Shown: positions 61,088-64,000 of the stretch, in pieces
Position numbering within the stretch: the stretch's first letter is position 1
Layout of the letters: each line of letters begins with the position of its first letter
From: JBCBDX01 sp038529265
GTDB taxonomy: Bacteria; Pseudomonadota; Alphaproteobacteria; Rhizobiales; Rhizobiaceae
Reading direction: 5' to 3'
DNA: 64,000 bases
Assembly: GCA_038529265.1 (NCBI GenBank)
Contig: JBCBDX010000010.1
Span: 65,309 to 129,308, forward strand
Program-made: the position numbers and the translations under genes
Notes under the pieces: generated by a model
The model's input: the letters and a program-made list of their open reading frames with translations, nothing else
Told to the model about the DNA's origin: nothing
The model's database searches: none

Positions 61088-61816
61088 TCAGAACAGGACG
61101 CCGCCATCCGCATCGTCGCCGCTGGCGATGTGCAAGGCCCGCATGTCAGTGATCGTAAAACGTCTGCGGTCTTCAAACTCGATGATACCATCTTTTTTCA
61201 TGGCAGACAGTTGGCGGCTCACTGTTTCGAGCGTCAAGCCGAGGAAGTTTGCAATCTCTTCGCGGGTCAGCGGCAATATATGGTTCTGCTCATATTTGTG
61301 GCCCGTCGTGTTCCGGCGAACGACCATTTCCAGGAACGTCGCAATTTTTTCGCGCGCTGTTTTACGCCCTAGCAGAACCATCCATTCGCGCGCGGCATTC
61401 AGTTCATCAAGGGCCATTTCCAGCATGCGTTGAGCAATGTGCGGCGTTTCCTCGACGAGCCGTTCAAATGGCTTGCGGCGAAACTGGCACAGGGTGACAT
61501 CGTGAACTGCTGTTACATCAAATTCGACCGTTTCGCGGCCCGGTCGTCCAATAAAGTCAGAGGGGAGCAAGAGGCCAACAACCTGTGTGCGACCATCTTC
61601 CATGGTTCGCGACAGTGAAGCGATTCCCGAGACGACCGAGGAGAAATAATTTAGCTCATCGCCCCGCCAGATGATCGGCTGTCCGGCTTCATATGTCGAA
61701 TAGGTTTTTATCGCTTCCAGACGAAGCAGTTCGTCATCATCACAGCGCGCACAGATTGCCCGATGGCGAATTGGACAGGCGCCGCACTTTTCCCGCTCGT
61801 TGAATGCCAAGTTCAT
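61088..61816 (-). CDS. fnrL: FNR-type oxygen-sensing transcriptional regulator
   Basis: CRP/FNR-family regulator, 242 residues, with iron-sulfur cysteines C11, C14, C22, C25 near the N-terminus and C110, the FnrL/FnrN arrangement for an oxygen-labile [4Fe-4S] cluster. A cNMP-like sensory domain is followed by the winged helix REEIANFLGLTLETVSRQLSAM, with ETVSR matching FNR-type recognition (E--SR). Its targets are the boxes at 57432, 61065 and 61822; the last sits 6 bp upstream of its own start, suggesting autoregulation. Confidence 0.93.
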   Translation of the reverse strand: MNLAFNEREKCGACPIRHRAICARCDDDELLRLEAIKTYSTYEAGQPIIWRGDELNYFSSVVSGIASLSRTMEDGRTQVVGLLLPSDFIGRPGRETVEFDVTAVHDVTLCQFRRKPFERLVEETPHIAQRMLEMALDELNAAREWMVLLGRKTAREKIATFLEMVVRRNTTGHKYEQNHILPLTREEIANFLGLTLETVSRQLSAMKKDGIIEFEDRRRFTITDMRALHIASGDDADGGVLF

Positions 61817-61821
61817 GCTTG

Positions 61822-61835
61822 TTGATCTGTATCAA
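61822..61835. promoter_or_regulatory. FNR box between fnrL and hemN
   Basis: Perfect consensus TTGATCTGTATCAA between the divergent fnrL (start 61816) and hemN (start 61869). The spacing to fnrL is so short that binding would more likely repress fnrL while activating hemN. Confidence 0.8.
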
Positions 61836-61868
61836 AGTCCCGACGTTCGCAGACGCTACTCTGCCAAT

Positions 61869-63224
61869 ATGGAACATGTAAACATATTGCGGGATTATGG
61901 TCTCTTTGACGCAAAAGTGCCTCGGTACACGAGCTACCCTCCAGCAAACAGATTTGTGCCCAATGTTGGTGCTCGTTTCCAAAAGGATTGGCTCTCCCAG
62001 ACAGCACCCAAAAAGCCTGTATCTGTTTATGTTCACATACCTTTTTGCCGCCGTCTTTGCTGGTTTTGTGCCTGCAGAACCCAAGGCACGCCAACGCTGC
62101 ATCCCGTCGATGGCTATCTGGCAGACTTGATCGCAGAGATTGAAACTGTTGCGGGAATATTACCTCATGAGGTCCCGATGGGGCGGCTTCATCTGGGTGG
62201 AGGCACGCCAACACTTTTGAGCGTGGAGCAGATGACGCGTTTGCTCGATGCCATCGAGAATCGTTTCGCAAAAAGCGATAACTATGATTTTTCTGTTGAG
62301 GTTGATCCAACGGAAGCTGCGCCGGCGTTGCTGGACCTTCTGGGCGAGAGGGGCATGAAACGCGCCAGCATCGGCGTTCAGGATTTTGACTTGAAAGTGC
62401 AGGAGGCGATCGGACGGCTCCAGAGCTTTGAAAAGACAAAGCAGGTTGCCGACCGTTTGCGCCTTATTGGCGTTCAAAGCCTCAACATAGACTTGCTCTA
62501 TGGCTTACCCTTCCAGACGGCAAAAACCTTGGTGCGCACGCTGGAACAGGTATCGGTTCTTTCGCCTGAACGCATTGCGCTTTATGGCTATGCGCATGTG
62601 CCACACATGTCGAAGCGTCAGGTGATGATCCCCGAAGATGAGTTGCCTGACCCGCTGGAGCGTTTCGAGGCGGCGCAGATTTCCAAAGAGTTTTTAGTAC
62701 GCGACGGCTATCTCCCGCTCGGCATAGATCATTTCGTTAAAGAGAGTGATAGTCTTGCGGTGGCGGCAGGCCAAGGTAAGCTGCGGCGCAGTTTTCAAGG
62801 TTACACGGATGATCCTTGCGACACATTGATTGGGTTTGGCGCGTCTGCGATCTCCCGGTTCCCGAACGGATATATTCAAAACGCTGTTGCGACCGCCGCA
62901 TATCAGCAACGTGCGCGCGACCACGGCATGGCCGGTCACAAGGGTTACGTTATTGATGAAGAGGACTTGCTTGTTGCTGATGTCATTGATCAGGTGATGT
63001 GCCAAGGTTCACTGGATGAGACGAAATTGCTGAACGATCACGCGCGATTTGCTGCAAAAATCCCCAGCTTGATGCAGGAGCTTGTGACAATGTTTCCAAA
63101 AGCGCTTGAGCGCACAGGTTCACTGGTCAAATTTCAACCAGGCATGGAGGCGCTGGCGCGGGTGGTCGCGGCGCATTTTGACCGTGCCTTGCACGAAGAT
63201 CATATTCACAGCGCCGCGATTTGA
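61869..63224 (+). CDS. hemN: Oxygen-independent coproporphyrinogen III oxidase
   Basis: Radical-SAM enzyme for anaerobic haem synthesis, 451 residues. VPRYTSYPPANRF near the N-terminus, the cluster motif CRRLCWFC (CxxxCxxC), and GGGTPTLL are intact. ATG 61869 is chosen because the upstream in-frame ATG 61800 would place the FNR box inside coding sequence and give non-family residues. Strong link to fnrL and cbb3 genes is typical in alphaproteobacteria. Confidence 0.93.
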   Translation: MEHVNILRDYGLFDAKVPRYTSYPPANRFVPNVGARFQKDWLSQTAPKKPVSVYVHIPFCRRLCWFCACRTQGTPTLHPVDGYLADLIAEIETVAGILPHEVPMGRLHLGGGTPTLLSVEQMTRLLDAIENRFAKSDNYDFSVEVDPTEAAPALLDLLGERGMKRASIGVQDFDLKVQEAIGRLQSFEKTKQVADRLRLIGVQSLNIDLLYGLPFQTAKTLVRTLEQVSVLSPERIALYGYAHVPHMSKRQVMIPEDELPDPLERFEAAQISKEFLVRDGYLPLGIDHFVKESDSLAVAAGQGKLRRSFQGYTDDPCDTLIGFGASAISRFPNGYIQNAVATAAYQQRARDHGMAGHKGYVIDEEDLLVADVIDQVMCQGSLDETKLLNDHARFAAKIPSLMQELVTMFPKALERTGSLVKFQPGMEALARVVAAHFDRALHEDHIHSAAI

Positions 63225-63307
63225 TTTTGTTAGTTGCGATAGTTCGGACTTTTATGAAGAGATCCGTTCTTTGCGCATACTAAGAACATGAAAGCCGAAA
63301 TATAAAA

Positions 63308-63769
63308 TCAAAACTCCCAAATCGAAAAATAAATCAGTGTTGTGGGTGTAACATTTTGTATAATAATGGTAGCGCCATCATAAACAACTTTGTATTCATC
63401 AGTATTCAAATTGTAACTGGTAGTTAATAATCCTGCATCATATGCTTGATCTATGTCCATTCCTCGATTTCCAAACTTGATAGTTTCTATCTCGAGAAGG
63501 TCAGTAATGTATGTTGTTCCAGTTGCGCTGGATACATCAAAATAGTCCAGTCCACCCCCTCCGGTTAGTGTATCCGACCCTGAGCCTGCATACAAAACGT
63601 CACTGCCGCTGCCACCGTTAAGGCTGTCGTTGCCTTGCATACCGTGAAGTGTGTCATTGCCTGCGCTTCCCCACAGGGTATCATTACCGCCCAGGCCCAT
63701 GATATTATCATTGCCTGAAGTGCCAACCCGAAAATCATTACCTTGAGTAAGCCAAATATCGTTTCCCAT
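63308..63769 (-). CDS. Small RTX (haemolysin-type calcium-binding repeat) protein
   Basis: A 153-residue protein made mainly of about five GGxGxD-type nonapeptide repeats (GGNDTLWGS, AGNDTLHGM, QGNDSLNGG, SGSDVLYAG, SGSDTLTGG) from residue 25 to 75, then a C-terminal beta-rich tail ending in IYFSIWEF. Start 63769 follows AAAGGATATATTCTA. No signal peptide is seen; RTX proteins are usually exported by type I secretion from a C-terminal signal, and no such genes are nearby. AT-rich, unlike the rest of the window. Function unknown. Confidence 0.8.
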   Translation of the reverse strand: MGNDIWLTQGNDFRVGTSGNDNIMGLGGNDTLWGSAGNDTLHGMQGNDSLNGGSGSDVLYAGSGSDTLTGGGGLDYFDVSSATGTTYITDLLEIETIKFGNRGMDIDQAYDAGLLTTSYNLNTDEYKVVYDGATIIIQNVTPTTLIYFSIWEF

Positions 63770-63787
63770 TAGAATATATCCTTTCAT

Positions 63788-63911
63788 TAATATTTCATAT
63801 GAAAAATAATATTATAAATACGAATGCGTTATAAATATGTATGTATATTTATTTGTAATTTTATTATATTATAGTATTAATTTAATATTTAGGGGAGCCG
63901 TAATTTTGAAA
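63788..63911. other. AT-rich gene-free region
   Basis: Very AT-rich intergenic stretch upstream of the RTX gene with many TATA/TTTA tracts. It probably contains the promoter of the RTX gene, but I cannot define one. No other feature seen. Confidence 0.4.
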
Positions 63912-64000
63912 GCGCGATGTTTTAATATTTGTTAACATCGGGTGGGTAGCTCGATTTGCCGCCCACTCTTACTATGCTAACAAATATTAAAACATCGCGC
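63912..64000. repeat. Long inverted repeat (23-bp arms) at the right edge
   Basis: A 23-nt sequence starting GCGCGATGTTTTAATATT at 63912-63934 is exactly inverted at 63978-64000. The 43-bp spacer has an inner partial stem (GTGGG ... CCCAC at 63942-63966). The right arm ends at the window edge, so the true extent is unknown. Could be a small mobile-element end, an invertible segment or a strong bidirectional terminator. Confidence 0.75.

Overview
The window is a gene-dense, tightly packed piece of an alphaproteobacterial chromosome (Rhodobacterales or Hyphomicrobiales type). The evidence is a Rhodobacter-style smoEFGKS-mtlK polyol operon, an Lrp/PutA pair, FnrL, and a complete ccoNOQP-ccoGHIS cytochrome cbb3 locus with FNR boxes. 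No rRNA, tRNA, CRISPR array or transposase was seen. Most of the window is carbohydrate catabolism: five ABC importers, each with its own enzymes and local regulator, followed by a B12-riboswitch transport operon and the microaerobic respiration genes.

Layout: 1-7.5 kb, sorbitol/mannitol operon with a LacI regulator. 7.6-11.6 kb, proline catabolism (Lrp regulator and PutA). 11.6-14.0 kb, idonate/gluconate genes (idnD, idnO, gntK) around a perfect GntR/IdnR-like operator. 14.0-23.3 kb, a seven-gene minus-strand operon (ABC importer, SDR, lactonase-like beta-propeller, hydroxypyruvate-isomerase-like enzyme) divergent from two LacI regulators. 23.4-24.4 kb, a secreted polyhydroxybutyrate-depolymerase-like esterase. 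24.5-35.2 kb, a LacI-controlled operon for an unidentified polyol or rare sugar (TIM-barrel isomerase/epimerase, Gfo/Idh/MocA oxidoreductase, ABC importer with two different ATPases and a 64-residue membrane protein, DhaKL-type kinase).

35.2-49.6 kb is the most unusual part. It holds an aldolase-dehydrogenase fusion, a SorC-type regulator, MtnA, MtnK, a ribose-type ABC importer, an RbsD/FucU mutarotase, a split transketolase and a 376-residue RuBisCO-like protein. Three intergenic regions share a TTGACAAATGTCAA-type motif, which suggests one SorC-controlled regulon. My reading is uptake and phosphorylation of a 5-substituted ribose (5-methylthioribose, 5-deoxyribose or similar), cleavage to DHAP plus an aldehyde that is then oxidised, and a RuBisCO-like/transketolase branch with no established role. 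Two unknown lower-GC genes (45.1-46.3 kb) interrupt it.

49.7-53.2 kb is a cobalamin riboswitch driving a DUF1636 protein and a BtuFCD-like importer. 53.2-63.2 kb carries ccoSIHG, ccoPQON, fnrL and hemN. ccoN is broken by one in-frame TGA where a tryptophan is expected. The right end is AT-rich, with a small orphan RTX-repeat protein and a long inverted repeat reaching the window edge.
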